A stretch of DNA of 64,000 bases from an uncultured Oscillospiraceae bacterium (GCA_934573735.1 CAKTMC010000001.1:310001-374000); one strand, 5' to 3'; shown: positions 41,971-52,755, numbered from the stretch's first letter. The notes: generated by a model from the letters alone, not told the origin. Numbers and translations are program-made.

Positions 41971-43296
41971 ATGTCATTTGCCGGAATTTATGTGTCAATT
42001 CCTACCTTAGTATCAAATTTTATCCAGTTTAACATTTGGGGCATTGCGATGAACTTCCTCCTGACGCGGCGCTTCGGAAAGTGCAAGACCTTTCTGCTGC
42101 TCCAGCCGATCATCCTTGTTATCGTATTCGCTCCGCTGTTTCTGCCCTATCTGTCCGTCTGGCGGGCGATTTTCGGGCTTGTCACATGGGCGCTGCCTCT
42201 GCTGCTCTACTCCGACCGACTGAGCAAAAAGCTTGTCGTTTTCGTTATCTGCACGCTCACAACGATGCTGGTCGAGATGTGGATATCCGTCGTACTGCCG
42301 CCGGATGTAATCGCCGCCGGTATCTCGGCGCAGCCCATAGCGTATCAGTGCGGTATCTACGCGATTTACGACTCGAGCACCGCCGTACTGCTGGCTCTGG
42401 CCACCCTTGCCTTTAAGCGCTTTGAAAAAAAGTATCAGAACAATCTTTCCCTGCGCAACTGGCTGAGCTTCGGGCTTTTCCCGCTGAGTCAGTATGTGCT
42501 TCTCTGCGGCTGGTTCTCCGAATTTGCACTTGAGGACTTTTCCTACAGTAACCTGATATTTATGCTCACAGCCGAGATTATCTGTCTCGCCGCCGACGTG
42601 CTGCTCTATTTCAGCATGACCAACATCGCAAACCGTTCTCGTCTCGCCACGGAAAACGAGATGCTGATAAAGCAGATAGATTCTCAAAAGGCGCATTATG
42701 CCGCGCTGACGAATCAGTACGAGGATATCCGCCGTATGCGGCACGATATATCAAATCATATCTTCACGATTAACCTTCTTCTCAAGGAGAGGCGCTCCGA
42801 GGAGGCCGCCGCCTACGCCGAGGAGCTCAAAAAGGAGACGGACTATTCTCCGCAAATCGGTCAGTGCCGCAATCCCGTCACCGACGCATTCCTGTACGCA
42901 CGCTCCAAGGAGCTTGAGGAGCAGGGCGTGAGTCTGGACCTTCACGTAAACGTTCCGCGCATCCCGCAGATAAGCAATATCCACATGGTCAGCGCTCTCG
43001 GAAATCTTCTGGATAACGCTGCGGAGGCCGCGCTCAAGTGCGAAAAGCCATGGATAAAGCTCTTTGTCAATTACGTCAAGGGCTATCTTATCATCGAGGT
43101 CTCAAACCCCGTACCGCCGACGGCGGAGAAGAAGCGCCGCATACCCGAGCTGCCGCGCGGCGTTGGCACCCATATCCTGACCGAAATCGCCGAGACGTAT
43201 TCCGGACAGTACACCGCCCACGAGCAAGCCGGAGTATTCCTCGCCACGCTTACACTGAGAGGAGAGAATGAAAATGCTGCGAGTAGCGATATGTGA
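41971..43296 (+). CDS. GHKL sensor histidine kinase (AgrC-like)
   Basis: A 441-residue kinase with six or seven N-terminal membrane segments (residues 1-215) and a cytoplasmic kinase part. The phospho-accepting His is in RRMRHDISNHIF (about 257), the N-box in LGNLLDNAAEAALKC (about 345), and a G-box in RGVGTHILTEIAE. This is the layout of quorum-sensing kinases of the AgrC/ComD class. No AgrB-type protease or AgrD-type peptide lies next to it, so the signal is unknown. ATG 41971 follows GGGAGAGGG. The 3' end overlaps the response regulator by 29 bases. Confidence 0.9.
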   Translation: MSFAGIYVSIPTLVSNFIQFNIWGIAMNFLLTRRFGKCKTFLLLQPIILVIVFAPLFLPYLSVWRAIFGLVTWALPLLLYSDRLSKKLVVFVICTLTTMLVEMWISVVLPPDVIAAGISAQPIAYQCGIYAIYDSSTAVLLALATLAFKRFEKKYQNNLSLRNWLSFGLFPLSQYVLLCGWFSEFALEDFSYSNLIFMLTAEIICLAADVLLYFSMTNIANRSRLATENEMLIKQIDSQKAHYAALTNQYEDIRRMRHDISNHIFTINLLLKERRSEEAAAYAEELKKETDYSPQIGQCRNPVTDAFLYARSKELEEQGVSLDLHVNVPRIPQISNIHMVSALGNLLDNAAEAALKCEKPWIKLFVNYVKGYLIIEVSNPVPPTAEKKRRIPELPRGVGTHILTEIAETYSGQYTAHEQAGVFLATLTLRGENENAASSDM

Positions 43297-44005
43297 CGAT
43301 GAGCGCCTCCACCGCCAGCATACCGCTGAGCTTACCGAGCAGGCTCTTGAGGGCCGCGGAGCAGATATAAGCTGCTTTGACGGCGCGGAGTCCCTGCTGC
43401 GCACCATGGATGAGGGCTACACGCCCGACATCGCCATTCTGGATATCGAGATGGGCGAGGATAAGATGGACGGTATAAGCCTTGCCGAGCAGCTAAACGC
43501 GCTCGCCCCGGCCTGCCGTATTATATTTGTCACCTCGTATCTCGCCTTCGCAATGGACGTGTACCGCACGGATCATGTATATTTTATAGTAAAAAATCAG
43601 CTTGAGCAGCGTATCGCCGAGGCTCTCGGCAAGGCGGTCGCCGCGCTCGATGCCGACATGAGCAGCGAAATGATGCTTGCCATCAAGTCACGCGGCTCGA
43701 CCGAGCTTATCCCCGTCAAGGACGTGAAATATATTGAGCGTCTCGGGCGCAAGGCGCACACGGTCACGGTCGGCGCGGAGTATTGGAGCGCGCACACCCC
43801 GGCAGAACTTCTGCGCGGGCATGAGGAGCAGTTTATCCGCTGTCACCAGAGCATATGGGTAAATCCGCAGTGGATATCGGCGTTAAAAAGCGACGAGTTT
43901 CAGCTCAGCGACGGCAGCTCCGTGCCCATCAGCCGAAGCTATAAGCAGACGGCGCGTGAGCAGTTCTTCGCCTCGCTCCGCCGCCAGCAAAGCGATATTG
44001 GCTAA
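43268..44005 (+). CDS. LytTR response regulator (AgrA-like)
   Basis: A 245-residue regulator: a receiver domain with the acidic pair D10-D11 and phospho-acceptor D59 (AILDIEMGED), and a C-terminal LytTR DNA-binding domain from about residue 140 (IPVKDVKYIERLGRKAH, FIRCHQSIWVNPQWI). It overlaps the end of the kinase gene by 29 bases, so the two are translated together. LytTR proteins bind direct repeats with about 21-base spacing, and such a repeat is present in the operon leader. Confidence 0.92.
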   Translation: MKMLRVAICDDERLHRQHTAELTEQALEGRGADISCFDGAESLLRTMDEGYTPDIAILDIEMGEDKMDGISLAEQLNALAPACRIIFVTSYLAFAMDVYRTDHVYFIVKNQLEQRIAEALGKAVAALDADMSSEMMLAIKSRGSTELIPVKDVKYIERLGRKAHTVTVGAEYWSAHTPAELLRGHEEQFIRCHQSIWVNPQWISALKSDEFQLSDGSSVPISRSYKQTAREQFFASLRRQQSDIG

Positions 44006-44022
44006 GTTCTTACGCGCAAGTG

Positions 44023-44051
44023 TTGACAAGTCCGGCAAAGAAAATTATAAT
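44023..44051 (+). promoter_or_regulatory. Promoter of serC
   Basis: A full consensus promoter, TTGACA, 17 bases, TATAAT, starting 18 bases after the response regulator stop. Its strength suggests high expression of serine synthesis. Confidence 0.9.
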
Positions 44052-44071
44052 GACAAGCAGATAAGCAATTC

Positions 44072-44099
44072 ACGGCAGGGAGAGTTCTTTTCCTGCCGT
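44072..44099 (+). other. Hairpin in the serC leader
   Basis: An 8-bp stem ACGGCAGG/CCTGCCGT in the roughly 90-base leader, followed by AATTTC. It may slow or modulate entry into serC; it lacks a terminator-like T run. Confidence 0.35.
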
Positions 44100-44144
44100 A
44101 ATTTCATATCAGCTATTATTTGCTTTGCGATTGGAGGTATCAGG

Positions 44145-45233
44145 ATGAAGCGCGTTCTTAATTTTTCGGCGGGGCCGTCCATGCTCCCGCTCGAGGTGCT
44201 TGAGGAGGCTCAGCGTGAGCTTTTGGATTATAAGGGCTGCGGCAGCAGCGTGATGGAGATGAGTCACCGCTCAAAAGACTACGCCCCGATAATCGAGGGC
44301 GCGGAGGCCTCACTGCGGCGGCTTATGAACATCGGCGAGGACTATTATGTGCTGTTTTTGCAGGGCGGCGCCTCGCTGCAATTTTCCATGATACCGATGA
44401 ACCTTGCCCGGCGCGGCGACACGGCGGCGTATATCGTGACCGGTCAGTTTGCGGGTAAGGCTCTGGACGAGGGCGCGCGCTGGTGCAATGCCCTGTGCAT
44501 AGCAAGCGGAAAGGACGCGGGCTTTGCAAAAATCCCGGATTTTCACGCAGAGGACTTGCCGCAGGACGCAAAATATCTGCACATAACAGTAAACAACACG
44601 ATTTTCGGCACGATGTGGGACGCATTGCCCGAGACAGGCTCCGTGCCGCTGGTGGGCGATTTGTCCTCGATAGCGCTCGGGCGGGAATTTGACATGAGCA
44701 AATTCGGTCTTGCCTACATGGGCGCGCAGAAGAATATGGGCATTGCGGGGCTTACGGTCGTGGTGATAAAAAAATCGCTCGTTTCAGGCGAGCTTGACAG
44801 TCTCGTGCCCTCGATGCTGCGCTATGAGCTGATGGCTAAAAACGCCTCCATGTATAACACGCCTCCCGCCTTTGCGATATACATGGCGGGGCTTGTATTC
44901 AGCTGGGTCGAGGCTCAGGGCGGCGTTGCGGAGATGGAGCGGCGAAACCGTGAGAAGGCGGATCTGCTCTACTCCGTGCTCGACGAGTCCAGGCTCTTTA
45001 CTCCGCGCGCCGACAAGGCAAGCCGTTCCATAACGAATGTGTGCTTCACTCTGCCGAGTCCGGAGCTGACCGCCGATTTTCTGCGCATGGCCGAGGGGCG
45101 CGGCATGATAAACATAAAAGGTCACCGCGTCACCGGCGGCTGCCGCGCGTCTATATATAACGGTATGCCGCTTGAGGGCATAGAGCGCCTTGCCGAATGT
45201 ATGAAGGCTTTTGAAAGGGGGCAGCGCACATGA
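44145..45233 (+). CDS. serC: Phosphoserine aminotransferase
   Basis: A 362-residue PLP enzyme that converts 3-phosphohydroxypyruvate to phosphoserine. It begins NFSAGPSMLPLEVLEEAQ, carries GASLQFSMIPMNL, and has the PLP-lysine in YMGAQKNMGIAG and the C-terminal GHRVTGGCRASIYNG motif, all diagnostic for SerC. The upstream frame is open but ATG 44145 follows GGAGG. The stop overlaps the next gene (ATGA). serA, often adjacent in Clostridia, is missing here. Confidence 0.97.
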   Translation: MKRVLNFSAGPSMLPLEVLEEAQRELLDYKGCGSSVMEMSHRSKDYAPIIEGAEASLRRLMNIGEDYYVLFLQGGASLQFSMIPMNLARRGDTAAYIVTGQFAGKALDEGARWCNALCIASGKDAGFAKIPDFHAEDLPQDAKYLHITVNNTIFGTMWDALPETGSVPLVGDLSSIALGREFDMSKFGLAYMGAQKNMGIAGLTVVVIKKSLVSGELDSLVPSMLRYELMAKNASMYNTPPAFAIYMAGLVFSWVEAQGGVAEMERRNREKADLLYSVLDESRLFTPRADKASRSITNVCFTLPSPELTADFLRMAEGRGMINIKGHRVTGGCRASIYNGMPLEGIERLAECMKAFERGQRT

Positions 45234-46402
45234 AAAACGCAGATAATATTAATCGTCTTTTTGTCCCGCTCGGGCTTCGCCTGCCGGAGATACTGCTTCC
45301 GGCGCGGGATTTTGATAAATTTGCCGTCATCGCCTGCGATCAGCACTCCGCAGAGCCGGAATACTGGGATGAGACGGAGCGCATCGTCGGAGACTGCCCC
45401 TCCGCGCTGCGTCTGATGCTTCCGGAGGCATGGCTCGGGCGCAAAAACGCCGGGGTCGAGGTTCCGGAAAATATGCGGCGCTATCTCGCCGACGGCAGTC
45501 TCAAGAGCATAGGCGAGGGCTTTGTCTATGTGCGCCGGCAGACCGCCGACGGCATACGCCACGGGCTTCTTGCCGCCATCGACCTCGAGCAGTACGATTT
45601 CAGCCCCGAGGCGGACACGCTTGCCCGCGCGACCGAGGCAACGGTGCGTGAGCGTCTGCCCGCGCGAGTTGCGCTTCGGCGTGAGGCTGTACTCGAAATG
45701 CCGCATGTGCTCGTGCTGACCGACGACCGCGAGAACGCCGTGACCGCGCTCCTGGAGGCAGCGCTCGACCGGCTCCCAAAGCTCTATGATTTTGAGCTCA
45801 TGCAGGGCGGCGGGCACATTGAGGGCTATCATGTCTGCGACGAAGCGCTTTGCGGCAGTCTCGCCGCCGCGCTCAACAGGCTCAATGACAATCGCGGCTC
45901 TGCACCGCTCTACGCCGTCGGCGACGGGAACCACTCTCTTGCCGCAGCGCGGGAATGCTGGCTTGAACAGCGCGAGAGCATCCCGGTCTCCGAGCGTGAA
46001 GCGCATCCCCTGCGCTATGCTCTGGTAGAGCTTGTCAGCATCTACGATGAGGGTCTGAGCTTTCACCCGATACACAGGCTTCTCTGCGGAGTTGAGCCGG
46101 AGCAGGTGCAGCGCGAGCTGAATTTTGACGCGGCAAACCCGCCCTCGCTTCAGGAGCTTCAGCCCCGGCTTGACGAATGGCTGTCGCAGCACCCGGAGGC
46201 GGAGCTGGAATACATACACGGCGCGGAGGAATGCCGCAGACTCGGCACGGCTCCCGACCGGCTGAGCATAGTGTTCCCGCACTTTGAGCGCGGCGACTTC
46301 TTTGCGACGATACAGCGCAACGGGATATTTGTCCGCAAGAGCTTTTCTCTCGGCAGCGCAAACGAAAAGCGCTATTATCTCGAATGCCGCAAGATCCGAT
46401 AA
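45230..46402 (+). CDS. DUF1015-family protein
   Basis: A 390-residue protein of the DUF1015 family, common next to serA/serC. Recognisable blocks are FAVIACDQHSAEPEYW near the start, the central VGDGNHSLAAARECWLE motif, and ALVELVSIYDEGLSFHPIHRLL. No membrane segments. The function of the family is not established, although its constant linkage with serine biosynthesis suggests an enzymatic role near SerC. It is translationally coupled to serC by a four-base overlap. Confidence 0.9.
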   Translation: MKNADNINRLFVPLGLRLPEILLPARDFDKFAVIACDQHSAEPEYWDETERIVGDCPSALRLMLPEAWLGRKNAGVEVPENMRRYLADGSLKSIGEGFVYVRRQTADGIRHGLLAAIDLEQYDFSPEADTLARATEATVRERLPARVALRREAVLEMPHVLVLTDDRENAVTALLEAALDRLPKLYDFELMQGGGHIEGYHVCDEALCGSLAAALNRLNDNRGSAPLYAVGDGNHSLAAARECWLEQRESIPVSEREAHPLRYALVELVSIYDEGLSFHPIHRLLCGVEPEQVQRELNFDAANPPSLQELQPRLDEWLSQHPEAELEYIHGAEECRRLGTAPDRLSIVFPHFERGDFFATIQRNGIFVRKSFSLGSANEKRYYLECRKIR

Positions 46403-46437
46403 ACGAGCTGTGACGGCACACAGCTTTATAACAGACA

Positions 46438-46485
46438 GCATCCCGGCGGTGTGACAAGCTCACACCGCCGGGATATCTTTTTTAT
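46438..46485. terminator. Terminator between DUF1015 and dnaJ
   Basis: A perfect stem of about 14 bp (CCCGGCGGTGTGA and its complement) with a five-base loop and ATATCTTTTTT on the plus strand. It separates two convergent operons. Confidence 0.9.
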
Positions 46486-47615
46486 TTCTTCTTTTTATTA
46501 AACAAGCCGCTCTTGAGAGTGTCCGACTCGCCGGTCGTTGCGGCGAACTGACGCAAAAGCTCCTTCTGCGCGCTCGTCAAATTCTTGGGCACTGCCAGAC
46601 GAATCGTGACAAACTGGTCGCCGCGTCCGCTGCCGCGCAGATAGGGAATACCCTTGCCGCGCATACGGAACACCGCGTCCGGCTGCGTCCCCTCAGGGAT
46701 GGTCAGCTTTACCTTGCCGTCGAGCGTCGGGACCTCGATCTCCGCGCCCAGCGCCGCCTGTGCATAGCTTATCTCCTGTTCAAGCAGCACGGAGCTGCCG
46801 TCGCGCTCAAATCTTGCGTGCGGGCGGACGATTATCGTGACGAGCATATCGCCCTGCGGACCGCCGTTTGCGCCGGAGTTGCCCTGACCGCGCAGAGAGA
46901 TGGTCTGTCCGTCGTCGATACCGGCGGGGACATTGACGCTTATCTTATGCTGCTTGCGGATGCTGCCCATGCCGCGGCAGGTGGAGCAGGGCTGATGGAT
47001 TATCTTGCCCGTGCCTCTGCACTTGGAGCAGGGCGAGCTCGACTGCGCCATGCCGAAGGGTGTGCGCTGCGTGGTACGGACGCTGCCCGTGCCCTTACAG
47101 TCGGGGCATATCTCGGGCGTTGTGCCGGGGGCGCAGCCCGTACCCTTACAATCGGGGCAGGGCTCAACACGGCCGACGGTGACCTCCTTCTTGCAGCCGA
47201 AGGCGGCCTCCTCAAAGCTCACGTTGAGCTGGACTCGTATGTTATCGCCCTTGCGCGGCGCGTTCGGGTTGCGGCTTGCGCCGCCTCCGCCAAAGCCGAA
47301 TATGTCGCCGAATATATCTCCGAGGTCGCCGAAATCACCAAAGCCGCCGAAGCCGCCAAAGCCACCGCCGCCGAAGCCGGCGTTCGGGTCAAAGGCCGCG
47401 TGACCGTACTGGTCGTACTTGGCGCGCTTATCGTCATCCGACAGCACCTCATACGCCTCGTTGACCTCCTTGAAGCGCTCCTCACAGGCCTTGTCGCCCG
47501 GGTGGAGGTCAGGGTGGTTTTCCTTGGCAAGTCTGCGGTATGCCTTCTTTATTTCATCTGCCGAAGCGCCCTTTTGAAGGCCGAGCACCTCATAGTAATC
47601 GCGTTTTTCTGCCAT
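46482..47615 (-). CDS. dnaJ: Chaperone protein DnaJ
   Basis: A 377-residue type I J-protein. It has the J domain with the HPD motif (KENHPDLHPGD), a Gly/Phe-rich linker (GGGGFGGFGG) and four zinc repeats of CxxCxGxG type (CPDCKGTGC, CPDCKGTGS, CSKCRGTGK, CSTCRGMGS), then the client-binding C-terminal domains. It stimulates DnaK. It is the last gene of the heat-shock operon; a hairpin between dnaK and dnaJ may set its level. Confidence 0.97.
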   Translation of the reverse strand: MAEKRDYYEVLGLQKGASADEIKKAYRRLAKENHPDLHPGDKACEERFKEVNEAYEVLSDDDKRAKYDQYGHAAFDPNAGFGGGGFGGFGGFGDFGDLGDIFGDIFGFGGGGASRNPNAPRKGDNIRVQLNVSFEEAAFGCKKEVTVGRVEPCPDCKGTGCAPGTTPEICPDCKGTGSVRTTQRTPFGMAQSSSPCSKCRGTGKIIHQPCSTCRGMGSIRKQHKISVNVPAGIDDGQTISLRGQGNSGANGGPQGDMLVTIIVRPHARFERDGSSVLLEQEISYAQAALGAEIEVPTLDGKVKLTIPEGTQPDAVFRMRGKGIPYLRGSGRGDQFVTIRLAVPKNLTSAQKELLRQFAATTGESDTLKSGLFNKKKK

Positions 47616-47640
47616 ACTCTGGACTCCTATATACGCACCA

Positions 47641-47668
47641 TTGAGGCGGGGATATTTCCTCGCCTCAA
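47641..47668 (-). other. Intercistronic hairpin between dnaK and dnaJ
   Basis: An 8-bp stem TTGAGGCG/CGCCTCAA plus a short inner stem. On the minus strand it is not followed by a T run, so it is more likely a processing or stability element than a terminator. Confidence 0.5.
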
Positions 47669-47692
47669 CGTGTTATTTTTGTCGGGAATAGA

Positions 47693-49552
<1,860 letters not shown>

Positions 49553-49647
49553 AATTAAATCCTCCGTTATATAAGAATAAGTTTTATACTGAGATTAAAT
49601 ATATAACTTAACAGCTCGCGCTGCTGAGTCCTGATTCAACGTGAAGG

Positions 49648-50250
49648 CTAGTTTGCAACCTTCACCATGGCGAAGCGGATGACTTTTTCGCCGTATTTGA
49701 AGCCTTCCTGAAAGACTTCCACGATCTCGTTCTCGCCCTTTTCCTCGTCGTCCACATGCATCACTGCGTTGTGGAGGCTGGGGTCAAACTTCTGGCCGAG
49801 GCTCTCGATGCGGCTCACGCCGAGCTTTTCGAGCGTGGTGTTAAACTGGTTCATTATCATCTCAACGCCCTTGCGGTAAGCCTCGTCCTCCGTGCTCTGC
49901 GCCAGTGCGCGAACCAGATTGTCATACACGGGAAGGAACTTCGAGACGGTGTCGGACTTGATGTCGCCGTACAGCCCCTCTTTTTCCTTCTGGCTGCGCT
50001 TGCGGAAGTTATCATACTCGGCCATCAAGCGGAGATACTTGTCGTTCGCGGTTTTAAGCTCGTCGGCCTGAGAGGGTTTCTTCTCTTCCTTCTTTTCGGC
50101 TTTTTTCTCGTCCTTTTTGGACTTCTTGTCCTTTGCCTCGTCCTTCGTTTCCTCCGGAGCTTCGGCGGACTTGGTCTCTTCCTTGACCTCTTCTTTTACT
50201 TCCTGCTCCTGCTGAGGAGCGGTCTTCTTTTCGTCCTGTTTATCTGCCAT
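49648..50250 (-). CDS. grpE: Nucleotide exchange factor GrpE
   Basis: A 200-residue GrpE. The first 80 residues are a low-complexity Glu/Lys/Ala-rich coiled coil, longer than usual; the conserved part begins RLMAEYDNFRKRSQKEKE and ends VFQEGFKYGEKVIRFAMVKV. Two start codons are possible: ATG 50259 lies inside the AGGGAG ribosome site, so ATG 50250 is more likely. It overlaps the 3' end of hrcA by about ten bases. Confidence 0.95.
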   Translation of the reverse strand: MADKQDEKKTAPQQEQEVKEEVKEETKSAEAPEETKDEAKDKKSKKDEKKAEKKEEKKPSQADELKTANDKYLRLMAEYDNFRKRSQKEKEGLYGDIKSDTVSKFLPVYDNLVRALAQSTEDEAYRKGVEMIMNQFNTTLEKLGVSRIESLGQKFDPSLHNAVMHVDDEEKGENEIVEVFQEGFKYGEKVIRFAMVKVAN

Positions 50251-51328
50251 TTGGATCATCTCCCTTTATTATCAGCTTGTTATGCATCCCCTCCGGCGGG
50301 GCTTCTCCGCCGCCCAGTCTCTGGGACAGGCCTGCCGCCAGAAAGCTAAGCTTTGCGGCAACGGCGGAATAATCCATCCTCGTCGGCCCGACTACGCCGA
50401 TGAGCCCTCGCGTATTGTCGCCCGCGTCATAGCTTGCAATGACAACGCTTGAGTCCTTGAGCTCCTCCGCCACGTTCTCCGGACCTATGAGGACTCGCAC
50501 CTCGTCGGTTCCGCCCATGCTCTCGCTGGGGGGGAGGATGTATCCGCCGCCGGACAGATAGCTCATCAGGCGATGCGCCTTGTCCGGGTCGCGGAATTCC
50601 GGCTGGCTCAGCAGACGGTTTTCTCCGGATATATACGCCGACGGTGTGTTCGCCTCGGTCAAGACCTCTATCGCAAAGGCGGAGATAACGCTCGTCAGCC
50701 CCATGGTATCGTCTGCGGCGCGCTCGGTCGAGCTTATCAGCAGGGGGCTTATCTGCTCGGCGGTAATGCCGGTGAAGCCCGCGTTAAAGAGAGAGGACAG
50801 CTTCTGCACCATGCTCTGGTCAACGGAGATGGGCAGATGCACCAGACGGTTTTTGACGCTGTTGCTGCTGAGCATCACAACGATTATGAAGGTGTTCGCG
50901 TCAACATATATCAAGTCGAACCTGCGGATCGTCACCGCGGTCTGACTCGTCAGCGCCAGCGCGGGGAGGTCGGTAAGCTGGGAAACAAGCTTGCTCACGT
51001 CGCTTATCGCGTCGTCGAGCTGCTGCATCTTCTGGTTCATGCGGCGGTTCATTTCCTCCGTCTCCTCCAGAGAGAGCTTTTGCTTTTCCATAAGCTCGTT
51101 GACGTACATCCTATAGCCCAAGGGGGTCGGGACTCGGCCTGCCGAGGTGTGCGGCTGCTCAAGATATCCCAGCGCCACAAGCTCCGCAAGCTCGTTGCGA
51201 ATGGTCGCCGAGGAGCAGCCGAGTCCGGCGTGCTGGGCGATGACCTTGCTTCCTACAGGCTCTGCGGTTTTGATATATTCATCGACCACCGCGGCAAGTA
51301 TTTTCTTTTTTCTATCGCTGATGACCAT
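50240..51328 (-). CDS. hrcA: Heat-inducible transcription repressor HrcA
   Basis: A 362-residue repressor of the class I heat-shock genes. The winged-helix N-terminus (VISDRKKKILAAVVDEYIKTAEPVGSK, then SSATIRNELAEL) and C-terminal VLIGPENVAEELKDSS and GVVGPTRMDYS are diagnostic. It binds CIRCE, which is present just upstream at 51367-51393, so the operon is autoregulated. ATG 51328 gives the canonical N-terminus; a GTG four codons earlier is in frame. Confidence 0.96.
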   Translation of the reverse strand: MVISDRKKKILAAVVDEYIKTAEPVGSKVIAQHAGLGCSSATIRNELAELVALGYLEQPHTSAGRVPTPLGYRMYVNELMEKQKLSLEETEEMNRRMNQKMQQLDDAISDVSKLVSQLTDLPALALTSQTAVTIRRFDLIYVDANTFIIVVMLSSNSVKNRLVHLPISVDQSMVQKLSSLFNAGFTGITAEQISPLLISSTERAADDTMGLTSVISAFAIEVLTEANTPSAYISGENRLLSQPEFRDPDKAHRLMSYLSGGGYILPPSESMGGTDEVRVLIGPENVAEELKDSSVVIASYDAGDNTRGLIGVVGPTRMDYSAVAAKLSFLAAGLSQRLGGGEAPPEGMHNKLIIKGDDPNGR

Positions 51329-51343
51329 TTTGATACCCACCGT

Positions 51344-51352
51344 TTAGCACTC
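51344..51352. promoter_or_regulatory. Extra CIRCE half-site
   Basis: A perfect TTAGCACTC lies 14 bases from the CIRCE palindrome, between it and the hrcA start. Confidence 0.45.
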
Positions 51353-51366
51353 GAAGCTTTCGCCTG

Positions 51367-51393
51367 TTGGCACTCTTGCCTTACGAGTGCTAA
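51367..51393. promoter_or_regulatory. CIRCE operator
   Basis: TTGGCACTC, nine bases, GAGTGCTAA: the HrcA operator with one mismatch to the consensus. It starts at the -10 box of the operon promoter, so bound HrcA would block polymerase. Confidence 0.93.
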
Positions 51394-51420
51394 TATACCA
51401 CCGGGGCAGTTCCTTGTCAA
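51392..51420 (-). promoter_or_regulatory. Promoter of hrcA-grpE-dnaK-dnaJ
   Basis: On the minus strand TTGACA, a 17-base spacer and TATATT, directly abutting CIRCE. Confidence 0.9.
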
Positions 51421-51495
51421 TAGCTTCTGCCAAGTTTGCAGCTAAAATTCACATTTTGTACAACATTTTATATAAATAATTGCATGAGAATTTTC

Positions 51496-51540
51496 GAGCA
51501 ATAAAAGCTCTGCACGGATTATTGCCGTGCAGAGCTTTTA
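51496..51540 (-). terminator. Terminator after patB
   Basis: A perfect 16-bp stem (51502-51517 with 51525-51540), with a T-rich stretch following on the minus strand. It ends the dgt-dnaG-rpoD-patB cluster before the heat-shock promoter. Confidence 0.88.
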
Positions 51541-51561
51541 CAAGTACAAAATATTAAATTC

Positions 51562-52755
51562 TCAGATAAATGCCTTCTCCTTCAGGCGGTGCATTGCCTT
51601 TTCAAGCTGCGATTTCGGCAGGGCAAGGTTCATGCGGACGGTGTCCTTCATCATAAAATCCTCGCCGTTTTGCCAGATCACGCCGGCGCGGACGCCGCGC
51701 GCCTGAAGCTCGTATATGCTCACGCCGTGCTCGCGGCACCAGTCGCCGCAATCGAGGTAGAGTATGTAGGTGCCCTGAGGACGGGTCACGCGCACGCCGG
51801 GGAGGTTTTCCTTGACGAAAGTGCAGGCGTACTCATGATTTTCGTCGATGACGCGGCACATCTCGTCCGCCCACTCCTCGCCCTCTGCGCCGTATGCGCC
51901 GATAAGCGCGTGCAGCGAGAAAACATTGCAGGCATTATAACGCCAGCCCACGCTCTGACGCACGATGCGGTCACGCAGGTAGTTGTTATATATAATATGG
52001 TAGCTGCCGACAAGACCGGCAAGCGAGAAGGTCTTGCTCGGCGCGTAGAAGGCTATGGTGCGCTCACGCGCATCGTCGGAGACGGACTGGGTCGGGATAT
52101 GCTTATGTCCGGGCATTATGATATCCGACCATATCTCGTCCGAGATGACAAGACAGTCGTTTGCGGCGAAAATCTCCATCGCCCTTTCAAGCTCCCAGCG
52201 CTCCCACACGCGGCCGCAGGGGTTATGCGGTGAGCAGAAGATGGCAAGGTGTATATTGTTCTCCTTGAGCTTTGCGTCCATATCGTCAAAGTCCATGCGC
52301 CATATCTCGTCCTCGTCGCGCACGAGAGAGCTGTGTACAAGCACGCGGCCGATGTCTGCCATGGTCTTTGTAAAGCCGACATAGGTCGGGGAATGGACAA
52401 GTATCTTTTCGCCCGGAGCGGTCAGCGCCTGAACCGCGGCACTCAGTCCGCCGAGCACGCCGTTTTCGTAGCCGATATGCTTCGGGAGAAGCCCGGTGAC
52501 TCCGTTGCGGCGCTCGTGCCAAGAGATTATACTGTCAAAATAGCTATCGGGCAGGGCAAAATAGCCGAAGTTCGGCATTTCCAGTCTTTTTGCCATTGCC
52601 TCCATTATCGGAGGTGCGGTGGGAAAGCTCATGTCTGCGATCCACATAGGTATTGTTTCCACGCCATCATCCGGCCTAACGTCAAAGGGAACCACATCTG
52701 CCGCCAGGGAATCGTGTCCGGCGCGGTCAAGTACTGTTGTAAAATCGTATTTCAT
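51562..52755 (-). CDS. patB: MalY/PatB-family aminotransferase (C-S lyase)
   Basis: A 397-residue fold-type I PLP enzyme. The N-terminal VETIPMWIADMSFPTAPPI and NFGYFALPDSYFDSI, the CSPHNPCGRVW block, SDEIWSDI with the pyridine-nitrogen Asp, and the PLP-lysine in APSKTFSLAGL match the MalY/PatB group of cystathionine beta-lyases. A role in methionine metabolism or cysteine-conjugate cleavage is likely; a general aminotransferase is the alternative. It starts 18 bases after the rpoD stop, so it may be read from the rpoD transcript. Confidence 0.88.
   Translation of the reverse strand: MKYDFTTVLDRAGHDSLAADVVPFDVRPDDGVETIPMWIADMSFPTAPPIMEAMAKRLEMPNFGYFALPDSYFDSIISWHERRNGVTGLLPKHIGYENGVLGGLSAAVQALTAPGEKILVHSPTYVGFTKTMADIGRVLVHSSLVRDEDEIWRMDFDDMDAKLKENNIHLAIFCSPHNPCGRVWERWELERAMEIFAANDCLVISDEIWSDIIMPGHKHIPTQSVSDDARERTIAFYAPSKTFSLAGLVGSYHIIYNNYLRDRIVRQSVGWRYNACNVFSLHALIGAYGAEGEEWADEMCRVIDENHEYACTFVKENLPGVRVTRPQGTYILYLDCGDWCREHGVSIYELQARGVRAGVIWQNGEDFMMKDTVRMNLALPKSQLEKAMHRLKEKAFI

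Noticed and set aside
41835..42032. A 65-codon plus-strand frame in front of the AgrC-like kinase, considered as a signal peptide precursor
   Set aside because: No ribosome site before its ATG, it runs past the kinase start in another frame, and it lacks an AgrD-like layout.
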